Shown piece after piece: positions 12,788 to 13,413 of a stretch of DNA of 13,413 nt. The notes under the pieces are model-generated. The model had not been told where the DNA came from and made no database searches. It saw nothing but the letters and a program-made list of their open reading frames with translations. This DNA comes from Synergistales bacterium (GTDB lineage: Bacteria > Synergistota > Synergistia > Synergistales > 79-D21): NCBI GenBank assembly GCA_015657435.1, contig JADLKH010000005.1, positions 46,217 through 59,629 of the forward strand, given 5' to 3'. Every line of letters starts with the position of its first letter. Within the stretch, counting starts at the first letter, position 1. Position numbers and translations under genes: made by a program.

Positions 12788-13413
12788 ATGGCAACCGGAT
12801 CTCATAAAACCTATCGGATTCCCATCGGACCGGTTCACGTCGGATTGAAGGAGCCGGTAACGACCTGGCTGGATGTGGACGGCGAAAGAATCGTCAAAGC
12901 CACAGTAAGGCCTGGTGCTATCCATCGTGGGATCGAATGGATGGCGCGGGAACGAAACCCGATCCAGGTCATCTACCTTGCGGAGCGGATATGCGGAATC
13001 TGCTCGTTCACGCATATCATCGCTTTCGTGCGCGCGGTAGAGGACGCCGCGAAGATCGAAGTTCCCGTCCGGGCTCAGTACATCCGATCCCTTGTCCTGG
13101 AGCTGGAACGGGTTCACTCGCACATCCTCTGGGCCGGAGTGGCCTGCTACACCTTCGGGTACGATTCGGCCTTCAACCTGGGAATGCTGTTGCGGGAAAA
13201 AGTGATGGATGTTCTCGAGGCCCTTACGGGGAACCGCGTCAACTACGGCGTGGGTACCGTGGGAGGGGTGCGAAGGGATCTGACTCCGAAGGCGGCTCAA
13301 AAGGTACGTGAAATGATCGCCTTTTACCGAAGAGAGTTCCAGACCTTTCTCGATGTAGTGACGGAAGACCCCATCGCGAAGGCCCGCATGAGGAACGTGG
13401 GAGTTCTTACCCG
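12788..13413 (+). CDS. mbhL: Energy-converting [NiFe] hydrogenase large subunit (MbhL-like), cut by right edge
   Basis: The first 208 codons are present. ATG 12788 has AGGAGGG 6 bases upstream. The protein has IPIGPVHVGLKEP near the start, RPGAIHRGIEWMA, the L1 motif ERICGICSFTH with C69, C72 and H76, and LELERVHSHILW. NuoD proteins lack this C-x2-C, so the motif marks a real [NiFe] hydrogenase catalytic subunit and argues against the Mbx/Mbs-type relatives. The second pair of nickel ligands (the C-terminal D-P-C-x2-C motif) lies beyond the window. It catalyses reversible proton reduction to H2, driven by ferredoxin in Mbh-type complexes. The expected NuoH-like and ferredoxin-like subunits should follow. 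Confidence 0.95.
   Translation, partial: MATGSHKTYRIPIGPVHVGLKEPVTTWLDVDGERIVKATVRPGAIHRGIEWMARERNPIQVIYLAERICGICSFTHIIAFVRAVEDAAKIEVPVRAQYIRSLVLELERVHSHILWAGVACYTFGYDSAFNLGMLLREKVMDVLEALTGNRVNYGVGTVGGVRRDLTPKAAQKVREMIAFYRREFQTFLDVVTEDPIAKARMRNVGVLT

Noticed and set aside
12497..13300. 267-codon open frame on the minus strand opposite the hydrogenase subunits K and L
   Set aside because: The opposite strand encodes clear NuoC-like and [NiFe] large-subunit motifs. The minus-strand translation has no domain features and no ribosome site, so it is a GC-driven shadow.

Overview
The window looks like chromosomal DNA of an anaerobic, fermentative bacterium. The base composition is moderately GC-rich, Shine-Dalgarno sites are strong, GTG and TTG starts are used freely, and the tmRNA and SmpB are bacterial. 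The gene content is an energy-converting [NiFe] hydrogenase of the Mbh/Mrp type, an aldehyde:ferredoxin oxidoreductase with a polyferredoxin, and amino-acid enzymes. This fits an amino-acid or peptide fermenter. A member of the Synergistota is my best guess, but it rests on gene content and general impression only, and no single marker here proves it.

Layout. (1) Positions 1-655, minus strand: a 16-cysteine polyferredoxin followed by the N-terminus of an aldehyde:ferredoxin oxidoreductase that runs off the left edge. A good promoter and a 5'-UTR hairpin lie upstream. (2) Positions 675-1788, plus strand: promoter, tRNA-Pro(CGG) and terminator, then smpB and ssrA (tmRNA, tag ANENYALAA) with a strong terminator. 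Both the tRNA and smpB carry small irregularities that look like single-base insertions. (3) Positions 1793-4917, minus strand: aminotransferase, ornithine cyclodeaminase/alanine dehydrogenase family protein, thiol peroxidase (tpx) and an AlaE-type alanine exporter, all in one direction with short gaps. (4) Positions 5079-7271: a cysteine-rich Fe-S protein with a probable N-terminal winged helix (minus strand), divergent from a stand-alone carbon-nitrogen hydrolase (plus strand). (5) Positions 7357-13413, plus strand: twelve tightly packed genes, mostly overlapping, encoding MrpE, F, G, two small MrpA-C-terminus-like proteins, MrpB, C, D, an MbhI-like protein, and hydrogenase subunits J, K and L. 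The order matches mbhA to mbhL as I know it from Pyrococcus furiosus. The large subunit is cut by the right edge, so the expected membrane (M) and ferredoxin (N) subunits lie outside.

How the parts could work together (inference). Amino acids are transaminated or deaminated, and 2-oxo acid and aldehyde oxidation by ferredoxin enzymes, including the AOR with its polyferredoxin, would reduce ferredoxin. The Mbh-type complex would reoxidise ferredoxin, make H2 and pump ions. Alanine may be a nitrogen or electron overflow product, made by the aminotransferase or dehydrogenase and exported by AlaE. No CRISPR array, insertion sequence, phage gene or large repeat was seen, and no gene-free stretch exceeds about 160 bases.
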